NCBI GenBank assembly: GCA_016933055.1
Contig: JAFGBS010000009.1
Coordinates: forward strand, 261,590-325,589
Direction of reading: 5' to 3'
From: Promethearchaeota archaeon
GTDB taxonomy: Archaea > Asgardarchaeota > Lokiarchaeia > Sigyniarchaeales > Promethearchaeaceae
DNA length: 64,000 nt
Shown here: one piece after another, positions 1 through 8,945 of the stretch
How positions within the stretch are numbered: position 1 is the stretch's first letter
How the letters are laid out: every line of letters starts with the position of its first letter
Notes under the pieces: model-generated
The model's input: the letters and a program-made list of their open reading frames with translations, nothing else
What the model was told of the DNA's origin: nothing
Databases searched by the model: none
Position numbers and translations under genes: made by a program

Positions 1-1
1 C

Positions 2-88
2 ATTATCTTGAAAATTACCCACGTTTTTGCAGAAATGTTCCCAAATTTTGAAGATCCAAAAACACTGAAAATTCGCTATATTATTTAG
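2..88 (+). CDS. Possible C-terminal end of a gene cut by the window edge
   Basis: An open frame runs in from the left edge and stops at TAG 86-88. It encodes about 28 residues ending KTLKIRYII, with a plausible archaeal composition (Asp, Glu, Lys, Ile). No start lies in the window and the piece is too short to assign to a family. It could be a chance open frame in AT-rich DNA. Confidence 0.3.
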   Translation: MILKITHVFAEMFPNFEDPKTLKIRYII

Positions 89-392
89 AATAGTAACTAA
101 AACTATACATTGAGATAACACATATAACCCAACAACCAATATGGCATAATATTTTAGAGAAGAGAACGTTATAATGCCTTTCATTTGCTTAAAACTATAT
201 CCAAATAACACGACTTTTTCCCACATCCGACAAAATATAGAAGCTTTACTGAGAAATTGAGCGTTCTTTTTCACCGAATTCATGAAAACATTTAAATAAC
301 AGAATATACCATAGTTTCATAATAGCCTTTATTAAGAAAATAAGGGTTATTCCTTTTCCTAAGCGTTAAGCTTATATCGGAGGAAAGAAAAA
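89..392. other. Intergenic region with leader and promoter of the histone gene
   Basis: No convincing gene here. A TATA-like stretch, TTTAAATAA, lies near 292-300, and a strong Shine-Dalgarno sequence, GGAGGA, lies near 380-385, just before the histone ATG at 393. Together they suggest a leadered transcript with a 5' UTR of roughly 70 bases. The rest is AT-rich with no repeat or RNA gene that I can see. Confidence 0.45.
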
Positions 393-611
393 ATGGCAAA
401 AAGACGAAGAGTATTTGCTTGGAGCCCACTTCGTGAATTAATGAAGAAAGCGGGTGCTGAAATTGTATCTCGTGATGCAGTTGAACAACTTTTGTTCTAC
501 TTAGAGGAACGGGCTAAGAAATTAACCGCCTCGGCATTAAAGCTTGCGAAACACTCCAAGAGAAAGAAAATTACCCAAGATGACATGAAGCTCGCAATTG
601 AAATGCTGTAA
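393..611 (+). CDS. Archaeal histone (single histone fold)
   Basis: This 72-residue protein has the length and pattern of an archaeal HMf-type histone: a short N-terminal helix (SPLRELMKKAGAE), a long central helix (AVEQLLFYLEERAKKLTASA), and the C-terminal loop and helix (KRKKITQDDMKLAIEML). The AKHSKRKKIT..DDM pattern is the DNA-binding loop and salt-bridge region of the family. Its role is DNA wrapping and compaction as dimers or polymers. It has a basic N-terminal MAKRRRV extension but no long eukaryote-like tail. A GGAGGA ribosome-binding site 7 bases before ATG 393 supports the start. It appears to be monocistronic. Confidence 0.93.
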   Translation: MAKRRRVFAWSPLRELMKKAGAEIVSRDAVEQLLFYLEERAKKLTASALKLAKHSKRKKITQDDMKLAIEML

Positions 612-786
612 GTGTTTTGAAAAATACTATAATAAAAACACTAACGTTTCGATTCGACTGTTCACTTCATCAAAATCAATCTATTTTTTTTATCTCATTC
701 TCAAATAAATCACATTGAGTGAAAATTTTAGAATCAATCATAGATCTATTAAAACTCATGGGAGTGAGGAATAGGTTAAGATTACA

Positions 787-1218
787 TTAGAACGCTTTCA
801 TTTTCACTTTGAAGTAATCCTTTTGCTTTTTGAAATTCTCCGTACGGAACATATTTTTCTTTCGTCCATCGGTGGTAATTTCTCCAAAATCCTTTACAAT
901 CTTCTTCATGAATGCTTTAGTTTCTGAATTGACGATTCCAGTCTGAAAATTCAACATATCCGCAATTTCTTGTTTATTCTTAATTCTATCAATATTTAAG
1001 TTTGTGAAGGGTATAACAAAAGCATGTATATACCAAGTGGGTGCTTTTTCATCATCAGTGTGGACACGAATGGCTATATTACCTGCTTTCTCTTCTTTAA
1101 GTTTCATATCCAAGAGTTTTTTACGAATGGAGCGAACGGTAATTACTACTTTCGGGTCGTCTCCTTTGGTGCATTTTTTCATAAAACTCTTGTATTCTTC
1201 TTCTGCGGTGCTGCCCAT
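787..1218 (-). CDS. Uncharacterised 143-residue basic protein
   Basis: I do not recognise this family. It is a soluble, lysine-rich protein without signal peptide or membrane segment. A central beta-like stretch (GNIAIRVHTDDE ... TWYIHAFVIPF) is followed by a helical, very basic C-terminus ending KKQKDYFKVKMKAF. The basic tail could mean nucleic-acid or membrane contact, which is inference only. It is convergent with the histone gene and divergent from the coiled-coil gene at 1333. It reads as a real gene because the frame is uninterrupted and composition matches its neighbours. Confidence 0.6.
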   Translation of the reverse strand: MGSTAEEEYKSFMKKCTKGDDPKVVITVRSIRKKLLDMKLKEEKAGNIAIRVHTDDEKAPTWYIHAFVIPFTNLNIDRIKNKQEIADMLNFQTGIVNSETKAFMKKIVKDFGEITTDGRKKNMFRTENFKKQKDYFKVKMKAF

Positions 1219-1332
1219 GCTTATCTACTCGAAGATTTTTGTTAAAAATTTAATAAGTCGAAAATATATCCTTTACTCCTTAGTATTTAATATCCTATAA
1301 AATTACATTGGATCAGAAAGGAGCTAGAATGG

Positions 1333-1872
1333 ATGTCATTTGATAAAAAGAAACTAATCACAAAACTGATGGAAGTAAAAGAAGACTTATTTCAACTTGT
1401 AGAAAGGAAATATGAAGAAATTGAAAGTATACAAGCACAAATACGATACTTAGAAAATCGAATGATGGAAATTGATAAGTTGATTGGAATGGACAATGTG
1501 ATGGATGCAGAAACCTTTTTACAGCAGATGAAAGATGAACCCATAGAAAATGTGGAAGATATCCAGACTATCTTTTCTCGAAACAATCCTGAACAGCCTT
1601 TGGTTAAATTGAAGTACGATGGTAAAAAGTTGGAAATATTTTTTCCGTATCCAGAAAAATTAGGATTAAAACAACAGAGCTCTATATATATTGAACATGT
1701 ATTACAACCACTCTTTCCCCTAAAAGAAAAGGAAACGGAATTAGAAGTAGTAATAGATAAGCAAAATGATTTAGGATATATTTCAAAAATACTCATTAAT
1801 AATTTATACAATATAGAAAATATTGATGAAGTTTACAAGGTTTTCCAAAATTTACTGGAATATGTTAAATAA
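1333..1872 (+). CDS. Uncharacterised protein with N-terminal coiled coil
   Basis: The family is not recognised. Residues 1-60 form an obvious heptad-rich coiled coil (LMEVKEDLFQLVERKYEEIE onwards); the rest (about 90-179) alternates beta-like and helical segments (VKLKYDGKKLEIFFPYP, LEVVIDKQNDLGYISKIL). An AAGGAG sequence stands about 10 bases before ATG 1333. It is the first of three same-strand genes (1333, 1958, 2803) of which the last is a GTPase, so a GTPase partner or regulator is conceivable. That is inference from position only. Confidence 0.65.
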   Translation: MSFDKKKLITKLMEVKEDLFQLVERKYEEIESIQAQIRYLENRMMEIDKLIGMDNVMDAETFLQQMKDEPIENVEDIQTIFSRNNPEQPLVKLKYDGKKLEIFFPYPEKLGLKQQSSIYIEHVLQPLFPLKEKETELEVVIDKQNDLGYISKILINNLYNIENIDEVYKVFQNLLEYVK

Positions 1873-1957
1873 CCGAACCGTGCATTCTTCTGGTATCGTA
1901 CAATTTAAGTACTAAAATTTATAATCCATAAAATAACCACAAATACATTCAGATAGG

Positions 1958-2785
1958 GTGAACTGGTTGACAGCGAAAAAATCAAAATGGCTTATCTTAC
2001 CACAACCACATTCGTCTTTCAATGATGACGAAGTAGAGAGTGCGTTGTTAGAGAAAGCAAGGGAATTACTAGGTGCAGAATCGCCAGGACTTTCCTTTAT
2101 GCTTCTTTCTGGGAACTTCTTCGAAACCAAGGGTTATGCATATTCTGCAATCCGTGATTGGCGAGGTGCAGCAAAGCCAAGTACATCTAGCAAAAAGAAA
2201 CCCTTATTAGACGCTACTTTTGCCTGTTTATCGGTTTATTTGGGTAGTTTGGTTAGTTTCCAGGTTGATTTTTACTTCGCTTATGACGAAATTAAAAAAA
2301 TTTTACAACAAGCAGACAGGGAGGATTTATGGATCATTATAGAGGAAAAATTACCCTTTGTAAGTCTACCTCCTCAGGAAATGTTTCCAGGAAATTTAAA
2401 ATCCCCAATCTCTCCCTATTATGTGATAAAACAAGATGAGGAATTGGTATTAGGAGAACTTTACCCCTCTGTGCATTTATCCAAGATTGTGAGTGGTCTT
2501 AAATCTCGATTCTTCTGTTTTTTTTCCTACGAAGGATATACATGTTTTGCGTTTTTCAATGTTTTACCCCTAAGTGCAAAATTTGGATTTGGAAAACGAC
2601 CAAAAGAATTCACAGGAGTACCTTCCAGTGCAAACCTTGTAAAATATGTTAAGAATTCAATCAATCTAAAAGATTTGTTTGTGGGATTAATTCATAGCCA
2701 TAATGCAAGCATGTTAGAGCAGTTTCTAATTCCTGATTATGAGTCTCTGTTGAATAATCTGCTACAAATGGAGGATTTTGATTAA
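1958..2785 (+). CDS. Uncharacterised protein upstream of a GTPase gene
   Basis: This is a 275-residue protein, GTG start at 1958 (a TTG at 1967 is an alternative). It is not recognised. A segment near residues 55-80 is rich in small and aromatic residues; a basic stretch (TSSKKKP) follows, then a hydrophobic beta/helix region (ACLSVYLGSLVSFQVDFYFA). The C-terminal half has two further hydrophobic stretches but no clear transmembrane helix. It ends 17 bases before the start of the GTPase gene at 2803, so the two are probably co-transcribed. The pairing suggests a GTPase effector or regulator; sequence alone does not prove it. Confidence 0.6.
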   Translation: MNWLTAKKSKWLILPQPHSSFNDDEVESALLEKARELLGAESPGLSFMLLSGNFFETKGYAYSAIRDWRGAAKPSTSSKKKPLLDATFACLSVYLGSLVSFQVDFYFAYDEIKKILQQADREDLWIIIEEKLPFVSLPPQEMFPGNLKSPISPYYVIKQDEELVLGELYPSVHLSKIVSGLKSRFFCFFSYEGYTCFAFFNVLPLSAKFGFGKRPKEFTGVPSSANLVKYVKNSINLKDLFVGLIHSHNASMLEQFLIPDYESLLNNLLQMEDFD

Positions 2786-2802
2786 TACGTGGAGGATTGA
2801 CC

Positions 2803-3417
2803 ATGGTTAACATCGGATTACTCGGTGCAGTAAGTGTTGGTAAAACCACTTTACTTCGATTATTCGTATTATATGTAAAGAAAAATAAGATCGAGGGAGT
2901 TCAAGGAGGTAAAGCATGTACAGTAATAAAGCACGATTTTTCAGGAGAAGCTGTTCTTAATCCTGATTCGTCCGAAAAGGAAACAAAAACAATTCATCCC
3001 AATCGAGTGATTTTTAAAGAAGATGACACAGGAAAAAACCATACGTTGTTTGCACCTGGAGGGGACCGTTCCCGCGCAGTAGTTCGGATGGGAATAATTA
3101 CCATCAGCCGAATCGCAAAACAAATTGTCGCAGTTTTTGCATGTGATCGCCCCCTTGAGGAACAGTATGACTTTTTTAATGATGTTCGTTATTTTCCAAA
3201 AGAAATCTACGTATGCTTTAACAAGTTCGATCTTATTCCCGAAGATGATAAAGAGAAATTTCTCAGTGATCTAGAAGAAAATGTAACAGATTTTTTTGCA
3301 AAGAGAAAGATAACAGTCCGACAATTTTTCCGAACTTGTGCTGAAACTAACGAAGAATACAACAGCTATAATGACAACGCTGCAGAAATGATGCTAAAAA
3401 TTGCTGTTGACAATTAA
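2803..3417 (+). CDS. Small P-loop GTPase with atypical switch II
   Basis: This is a cytosolic Ras-superfamily-like GTPase of about 204 residues. The P-loop GAVSVGKTTL lies at residues 7-16 and the base-recognition motif NKFD near residue 140. The place where the G3 DxxG motif would stand reads LFAPGGDRSR, so the usual Asp is not seen. The longer frame opens at TTG 2797, but ATG 2803 is preferred because GGAGG at 2791-2795 sits at the right distance. The phrase APGGDR resembles archaeal/bacterial GTPases of the Srprb/MglA-like group (family knowledge). No C-terminal CaaX or Cys cluster is present (end VDN). It probably forms an operon with 1958-2785. Confidence 0.8.
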   Translation: MVNIGLLGAVSVGKTTLLRLFVLYVKKNKIEGVQGGKACTVIKHDFSGEAVLNPDSSEKETKTIHPNRVIFKEDDTGKNHTLFAPGGDRSRAVVRMGIITISRIAKQIVAVFACDRPLEEQYDFFNDVRYFPKEIYVCFNKFDLIPEDDKEKFLSDLEENVTDFFAKRKITVRQFFRTCAETNEEYNSYNDNAAEMMLKIAVDN

Positions 3418-3781
3418 TTTCACTTTATTTTTATATTCCTAATTAAAAATATTTCTAAATACGCGTAACCAAAATTTCTATCCGTACGCAAAGAGATTTT
3501 GATCTTTATTACAAAGTTTTATTGAAATGACAATGAGATGACCAGCTAATTTTTGTTATTAGAAACTCTCCGATAGTTAAATATCACCAAAATGAGGAGG
3601 GAAATTAGCATCAATAATATAGCAAAGCAGATAATCAATCCCATGGTCCTTGAGCAAATAATAAACAATCCCAGAATATATGCGATTTTTAAATACCCTT
3701 TTCCAACATGTATTAAAATTTGGGATCTATGAAAATAGAGAGTTGTCGTCTTGGATTAATTGAAATTGAGGAAAAAATAGT
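3418..3781. other. Gap of about 360 bases with one doubtful short ORF
   Basis: The only candidate is a 46-codon frame at 3592-3732 (+), opening ATG-AGG-AGG and ending IKIWDL. A GAGGAGG run lies inside its own first codons, so a downstream non-ATG start would be needed for that run to act as a ribosome-binding site. I cannot support it as a gene. The rest is AT-rich and shows no hairpin, repeat or RNA gene. Confidence 0.3.
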
Positions 3782-4045
3782 TTATTCGGACTGTTTTGCA
3801 CCATTTATTTTTTGGATGCATATTGCATATTTCTTCTTAACCCGATCTACATGTTCAGAGTACCCACCTTTTTTGAAATATTTATAAGCTTCTTCATAAA
3901 ATTTTTTCGACTTATCATATTCCATCGCGGTTAGATGCTGATCTGCAAGAGATTCAGATAGTTGTCCTCTACGAACCATAAAATCTTCTTCAACCATCGA
4001 GTATACCTTTTTCACTAATTTGTTTGAATTAACTTGACTGCACAT
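3782..4045 (-). CDS. Small TPR-like helical protein, uncharacterised
   Basis: This 87-residue protein is all-helical. Residues 35-70 (ADQHLTAMEYDKSKKFYEEA and following YKYFKKGGY) resemble one tetratricopeptide-type helix pair, with the small/aromatic pattern A..Y...Y..A. No signal peptide or membrane segment is present. The unit is too short to be a full TPR domain. A single TPR-like hairpin could bind a partner peptide. The function is not known. It stands alone between two intergenic gaps. Confidence 0.55.
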   Translation of the reverse strand: MCSQVNSNKLVKKVYSMVEEDFMVRRGQLSESLADQHLTAMEYDKSKKFYEEAYKYFKKGGYSEHVDRVKKKYAICIQKINGAKQSE

Positions 4046-4232
4046 AAATAATTTATTGTGCTTATTAAAATCAGAATATAACTCCTAGCGTACTTTTAGG
4101 AATACTTCTCAACTAAACACCTCAAAATCTTAAATAAGAGAAAAATAAATTATCTGGGAGAAGAAGAGTTTGAAAAACTCCTTGCATTTTTTTAACTACG
4201 TAAAGGTAACTCTATAAGAACTTTTTTAATCT

Positions 4233-5327
4233 TTATTTCTTGTTGAATATCTGGGGGATATCACCATTTCCCATTAATATATCCACAATTACGACCGAAG
4301 TGAGTGATTCTATTACTGGTATAATCCGTGGGACAATACAAGGATCGTGACTACCTTCAAATCTCAAATTAGTTTGTTTCATCGATCGAAGATTAACCGT
4401 TTCTTGGGGCTTTCCTATTGTAGGAGTTGGTTTTATTGCACATGTAAACCAGATAGGCATTCCTGTCGACAATCCCCCCAAAATACCTCCTGCATTATTA
4501 GTTTTAGTCTGAATTTTCCCTTCAGAGATCATGTAAGGATCGTTATTTTGAGAACCGTTTAATTTAGTGGAGGCAAACCCTAAACCAAATTCAATACCTC
4601 GAATACTTGGAATGGCAAACATGGCTGCACTGATTCTACTTTCAATTGATCCAAAAACCATATCCCCCTTTCCTGAGGGAATACCTTCAACAATGCAAGT
4701 CACCTGCCCTCCCACCGAATCCTTTTCAGATTTTGCCTTTAATATTGTGGTCTTTACTCTGTCAGTAAATTCTGGATTCATCAAACGTAATGCATCTCCA
4801 TTTTTCCTTATTTCAGCGACAGTATATTCATGGTTGTCTTCCCATGGACCAATTGATCGTATATATGCAGCCAAGGAAATTCCTAGTAAAGTCAAAATTT
4901 TTTTTGCGATTGCTCCTGCAGCTACAAAACTGGCCGTTATTCTACCAGAAAATCTACCGCCCCCCTTTAAATCCACATATTTACCGTAACGCATTAGTGC
5001 GGGATAATCCGCATGAGAGGGTCTTGGTGTAATCTTTACTTTTTCATAAATAATGGGATCAAAATTTTCGTTCTTGATGATTATAGTTATTGGAGCACCC
5101 GTTGAATATTTGTTTTCTATGCCGGATAAAATTTCAATATGATCTGATTCCCTACGATCGGAAACCAATTCTGAATTTCCTGGTCGTCTTCGATCTACTT
5201 CATGTTGAATCTCTTCATTAGCAATATGTAGACCAGGGGGACATCCATCTATCACAACTCCAACCATCTTTCCATGGCTTTCTCCAAAGCTCGTAATTCG
5301 AAAAAAGTTACCAAACGAATTATGCAC
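4233..5327 (-). CDS. aroC: Chorismate synthase
   Basis: It catalyses the last shikimate-pathway step, 5-enolpyruvylshikimate-3-phosphate to chorismate, using reduced FMN. Family motifs are clear: FFRITSFGESHG near the start, then DRRRPG, KGGGRFSGRITA, and the C-terminal FEGSHDPCIVPR. The open frame reaches 5366, but the family starts at the NSFG segment. A GTG at 5327 with AAGGTG six bases upstream gives a normal 364-residue protein, so I prefer it; the 13 extra Lys-rich residues are probably not translated. It is head-to-head with aroA (start 5372), leaving only about 45 bases of shared promoter. Confidence 0.95.
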   Translation of the reverse strand: MHNSFGNFFRITSFGESHGKMVGVVIDGCPPGLHIANEEIQHEVDRRRPGNSELVSDRRESDHIEILSGIENKYSTGAPITIIIKNENFDPIIYEKVKITPRPSHADYPALMRYGKYVDLKGGGRFSGRITASFVAAGAIAKKILTLLGISLAAYIRSIGPWEDNHEYTVAEIRKNGDALRLMNPEFTDRVKTTILKAKSEKDSVGGQVTCIVEGIPSGKGDMVFGSIESRISAAMFAIPSIRGIEFGLGFASTKLNGSQNNDPYMISEGKIQTKTNNAGGILGGLSTGMPIWFTCAIKPTPTIGKPQETVNLRSMKQTNLRFEGSHDPCIVPRIIPVIESLTSVVIVDILMGNGDIPQIFNKK

Positions 5328-5371
5328 GCTACACACCTTTTTCTTTTTATGATACTTATACATCACTGTTT

Positions 5372-6775
5372 ATGAATATGGTAGAGGACTATACTGAAAA
5401 AGTCATTTTTTCAGAAAAATCTAGTATTTCGGGTAATGTCACGGCTCCACCGTCAAAATCCTATTCTCACCGTTTAATTTTTCTCTCTCTGATTTCAAAA
5501 AAATCAATACAGATTTCGAACCTACTATATAGTAATGATGTAATCTATACCATAAAAGCATGCACCCGATTAGGATTACAAATTACCAAATTTGATGAAG
5601 ACACAATTCAATGTAATTCTCCCGATGAGATAATATCAGATGAAATTATTATGGATTGTGGTAATTCGGGAACCACCATTCGTTTTCTGATCGGATTAAT
5701 TCTGGTAATTTCGGGTAAAATTATATTATCAGGAGAATTTTTTGAGCGTAACCGTCCCATTTTACCTCTTGTAGACGCACTAAAAAATATAGGAGCAGAT
5801 TACTCTCTGGACGAAAATGAATTGAGTATAGAACTTCTACATATCCATAATACAAAAATTTGTATACGGGGGGATATTTCCTCACAGTTTTTATCAGGTC
5901 TTATTTTTGGTATCATAGCACTGGGATTGCGACCCGAAATCGCTCATCGTAAAGGGGTTGTAATGAATCAATTCTGTATTGAAACAATCACACCAATTGT
6001 TTCTAGTCCTTATATTGAATTAACAAAAGAATTACTTGCTCAATTCGGGATCCATATCCGAATAACAACTTTCCCAGACGGAAGAATCGCAATAAATTTT
6101 CCCGATGAGGCAATTCAGTTCTTCCGTTTTCATTATACAATACCCGGGGATTATTCCTCCGCTGCCCCGTTACTAATAGCAGGAATTCTATTTGGCGGGA
6201 TGAATCCTACCATCATACGAAATTTGCCAATGGATAGTCCCCAAGCGGATAGGGTGATGATTGATATTCTAAAACAAATGGAGATGAATCTCATATGCGA
6301 GCAATCCAGAGTGATTTTGCATCAATCAGAAACTCGAGGCACGATCACCCCCATAATTAAAATAGATTGTAGAAATAATCCAGATCTCTTTCCAATGCTA
6401 TGTGTACTGAGTGCATATAGAAACCAAATTACCATCTTATACGGAATTAATCATGTTCGTTATAAAGAAACCAATCGTGTTATTCAAATGGTTAGATTAT
6501 TACAGGAATTTGGAATTCAGATAAATCACTCCAAAGATCAAATGAAAATTAATGGAAAATCAGAAATTCAGCTTCAATCGAATCATTTTATTACTACAGT
6601 TCATGATCATAGGATTTTAATGGCGCTTTGTGTATTTTGCTTAGGAGTAACTTATAACGGCTGCACAATCTCTCTTGAGCACGTAGAACGTATTAAGGAT
6701 AGTTATCCTAATTTTTTAATTGATCTAAAACTTTTAGGGGGTAATTTTACCTTACAAAAGAACAAGAAAACATAG
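5372..6775 (+). CDS. aroA: 3-phosphoshikimate 1-carboxyvinyltransferase (EPSP synthase)
   Basis: It transfers enolpyruvyl from phosphoenolpyruvate to shikimate-3-phosphate, the step before AroC. The family motifs are present: NVTAPPSKSYSHR (residues 22-34, with K29), DCGNSGTTIRFL near 105-116, RGDISSQFLSG near 170, and the catalytic-loop sequence GDYSSAAPLL near 260. At 467 residues it is slightly longer than the usual 420-440. ATG 5378 is an alternative start. It is divergent from aroC, and with aroB' at 36.9 kb it supports de novo aromatic amino acid synthesis. Confidence 0.94.
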   Translation: MNMVEDYTEKVIFSEKSSISGNVTAPPSKSYSHRLIFLSLISKKSIQISNLLYSNDVIYTIKACTRLGLQITKFDEDTIQCNSPDEIISDEIIMDCGNSGTTIRFLIGLILVISGKIILSGEFFERNRPILPLVDALKNIGADYSLDENELSIELLHIHNTKICIRGDISSQFLSGLIFGIIALGLRPEIAHRKGVVMNQFCIETITPIVSSPYIELTKELLAQFGIHIRITTFPDGRIAINFPDEAIQFFRFHYTIPGDYSSAAPLLIAGILFGGMNPTIIRNLPMDSPQADRVMIDILKQMEMNLICEQSRVILHQSETRGTITPIIKIDCRNNPDLFPMLCVLSAYRNQITILYGINHVRYKETNRVIQMVRLLQEFGIQINHSKDQMKINGKSEIQLQSNHFITTVHDHRILMALCVFCLGVTYNGCTISLEHVERIKDSYPNFLIDLKLLGGNFTLQKNKKT

Positions 6776-6782
6776 TAATTAT

Positions 6783-6809
6783 AACCCAAATTCGAGTTTT
6801 TTTGGGGTT
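6783..6809 (+). terminator. Hairpin with T-run after aroA
   Basis: AACCCAAA pairs with TTTGGGGTT around a T-rich loop a few bases after the aroA stop. The combination of a short stem and seven T residues suits an archaeal terminator. The stem is weak. Confidence 0.4.
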
Positions 6810-6980
6810 GAAGTGGTATGATTCAAAAAATCCCCAAAGCTTTAAGGTTTAAGCGTGGTATAAATTATTAAACTCATATCCTCTAGGAGTCATAAAACTT
6901 AGGGTAGATATGATCTTACGTATTTATAAATAAGAAAAAAAGAAACACTATTCTCAAACACACACTCATGGGATATATTG

Positions 6981-7496
6981 ATGGCGACCTCAGATTCTAA
7001 AACCTATAAAGTTTTGGTCATCGGTGATGCCAGTACGGGAAAAACTTCACTCACTCATCGATACTTAACGGGAATCTTTGTTGATTCGGTTCGTTTAACC
7101 ATAGGGGTGGACTTCTTTTCAAAACGTATAAAACGGAATAATGAACGGATTAAACTCCAAATATGGGATTTCGGGGGAGAGGAACGCTATCGATTTTTAT
7201 TACCCACATATAGTAAAGGAGCAAATGGTGCTTTGATTTTGTATGACATTACTCGACAAAGAACAGTCCAAACTATTCCGGAATATGTTAAGATCGTGCG
7301 GGAAGCAGCAGGGGATATCCCAATTTTACTTATAGGTTCCAAAATTGATCTGGAAGAGTATAGAGAAGTTACTAGGGATTTTGGGATTAACATCGCTAAA
7401 AGTAATTCGTTAAGTTCTTTTGTTGAGATATCTTCAAAAGATAATATTAATGTGGATGAAACCTTTGATACTTTAATTGATTTAATTATGAGTTGA
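6981..7496 (+). CDS. Ras/Rab-like small GTPase
   Basis: This is a 171-residue small GTPase of the Ras/Rab type that is abundant in Asgard archaea. The G motifs in order are G1 GDASTGKTSL near residues 16-25, a G2 Thr in VRLTIGVDF, G3 WDFGGEERYRFL near 62-73, G4 GSKIDL (S replaces the usual N of NKxD) near 121, and G5 EISSK. The WDFGG(E/Q)ERY segment is Rab-like. The C-terminus (DLIMS) lacks Cys, so prenylation is not expected. ATG 6981 is preferred over TTG 6978. Signalling or membrane-traffic roles are inference. Confidence 0.92.
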   Translation: MATSDSKTYKVLVIGDASTGKTSLTHRYLTGIFVDSVRLTIGVDFFSKRIKRNNERIKLQIWDFGGEERYRFLLPTYSKGANGALILYDITRQRTVQTIPEYVKIVREAAGDIPILLIGSKIDLEEYREVTRDFGINIAKSNSLSSFVEISSKDNINVDETFDTLIDLIMS

Positions 7497-7500
7497 ATTT

Positions 7501-8802
7501 TTAACTGATTTTTGCATTTAAAAGATTACTGGATTGTTTTGAGAGTTCTGTAAGTAGTTGACCGAAATAATTTGTGATTTGATCATAAATTTCTTCACTT
7601 TCATCTTTTATATACTCTTCTTTCACTTTTGCATAGGTTAGAGCAAGCTTTGCGTTAAGTGCAGCCAACATCATCATGTTTGCTCCCTTAAAAATTAGAA
7701 TTGGGCTCCAACTAGGGCGCATGCTTGCCCACCATGAACTACAGGAATATAGAGAACGGTCATAGAAGTATCTAGCACTGTTATAATAGTTCTGGTCAAT
7801 TAGGTTTTTCAAGTAATATGTATCACAAATACTAATAAGTTTATCCAGTGCTTTCGCTATTTTATTCTGCACTTTGTGGACAGGGTTCGAAGGATGAGAC
7901 CATAAAGGAAAATAAACTCCATGTTCCAGATCTTTTCCCGTTGTGGACCAAGATGATGGTTTGGGTTTGGTGATTCCAGCGGTAGGAAACAGATCTATCA
8001 AGTCTGATAAAAATACTGTTTTTATGTCAGAAGGATGGTATTCTATTAAATGATAAACCTGTTGGAGAAATATGTCTTGATAATTCGCGATATGATGACC
8101 AAATGTCTCCCCATCCAATGCGGTTATCAAAAACTCTGAATTTGGGATTTGTTTAATTCCTCTTTTACAATATTTACCTTCCTTTGATTCCTCTGCTTTA
8201 TAATTTTCTCCTAATAGTACTTTATTTACAAAATCTTCAGCCGGAATATGATTAAACGCGATCTTGTTACTAATAATATCATCTCGATAGAAAATAATAA
8301 GTCCTTGTTGATTTTTCTGGATTTTATCTGTAAACCACTTTCCCAGTTCGGATGCTATGCCGGATACAATAGTCCATGTATAGCCTAACTCTTTAATAAT
8401 TTTTAGAATGTTGTCATTAATGGCTAATTCAGGAGGGAAAAATCCAGAAGAAGTATCTTTACCAAAATAATGTAAGTTAGTTTCTCGATTTAACTGGATT
8501 TGACGTGCAACTTCTTTTTCGGGAATAATCGGTAATAAAGGATGGAATTTAGCAGTACCTATTATCTCAATGTTTCCTTTAAACGCTAATTTGCGGAATA
8601 ATTGGAGGGTCTCCTGATGATTCGATTGATCTAGTAACTCTAACAACACACCAGAGATATTAAATGTAGTTTTTATATGTGGATGGTTATCCAGCATCCG
8701 CAAGAGTGGGAGATAACATGAATTATTAATACGATCCAGCACCTCACGATCTTGAGTGGGAGGTTGGTAGAGATGAAGTAAATTAGCCCAATATTTAATC
8801 AC
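7501..8802 (-). CDS. Glycoside hydrolase family 57 (alpha-amylase-like)
   Basis: This 433-residue enzyme carries the conserved GH57 regions: HLYQPPTQ (residues 10-17), GTAKFHPLLP (82-91), GFFPPELA (119-126, with the likely nucleophile Glu124), and TALDGETFGHH (227-236ff, with the likely acid/base Asp229). GH57 enzymes hydrolyse or transfer alpha-glucans, so a role in storage-polysaccharide or maltodextrin turnover is probable. There is no signal peptide, so it is likely cytosolic. Substrate cannot be fixed from sequence. It converges with the Rab-like GTPase gene, with 4 bases between the stops. Confidence 0.9.
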   Translation of the reverse strand: MIKYWANLLHLYQPPTQDREVLDRINNSCYLPLLRMLDNHPHIKTTFNISGVLLELLDQSNHQETLQLFRKLAFKGNIEIIGTAKFHPLLPIIPEKEVARQIQLNRETNLHYFGKDTSSGFFPPELAINDNILKIIKELGYTWTIVSGIASELGKWFTDKIQKNQQGLIIFYRDDIISNKIAFNHIPAEDFVNKVLLGENYKAEESKEGKYCKRGIKQIPNSEFLITALDGETFGHHIANYQDIFLQQVYHLIEYHPSDIKTVFLSDLIDLFPTAGITKPKPSSWSTTGKDLEHGVYFPLWSHPSNPVHKVQNKIAKALDKLISICDTYYLKNLIDQNYYNSARYFYDRSLYSCSSWWASMRPSWSPILIFKGANMMMLAALNAKLALTYAKVKEEYIKDESEEIYDQITNYFGQLLTELSKQSSNLLNAKIS

Positions 8803-8945
8803 TGAACATACACCGAGAATTACACATTAAGTACTCATAATCTCACTAAATTCTCTCGATATATAATGATTTCTTTAGGTAAAAATTGCAAAAAATGGAA
8901 AAAGAGTTATATAAGTATATTTTTCATGGTTTAAAACAAATAATT

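Noticed and set aside
3592..3732. 46-codon ORF in the 3.4-3.8 kb gap
   Set aside because: The only purine-rich run lies inside its first codons and no family match is apparent.
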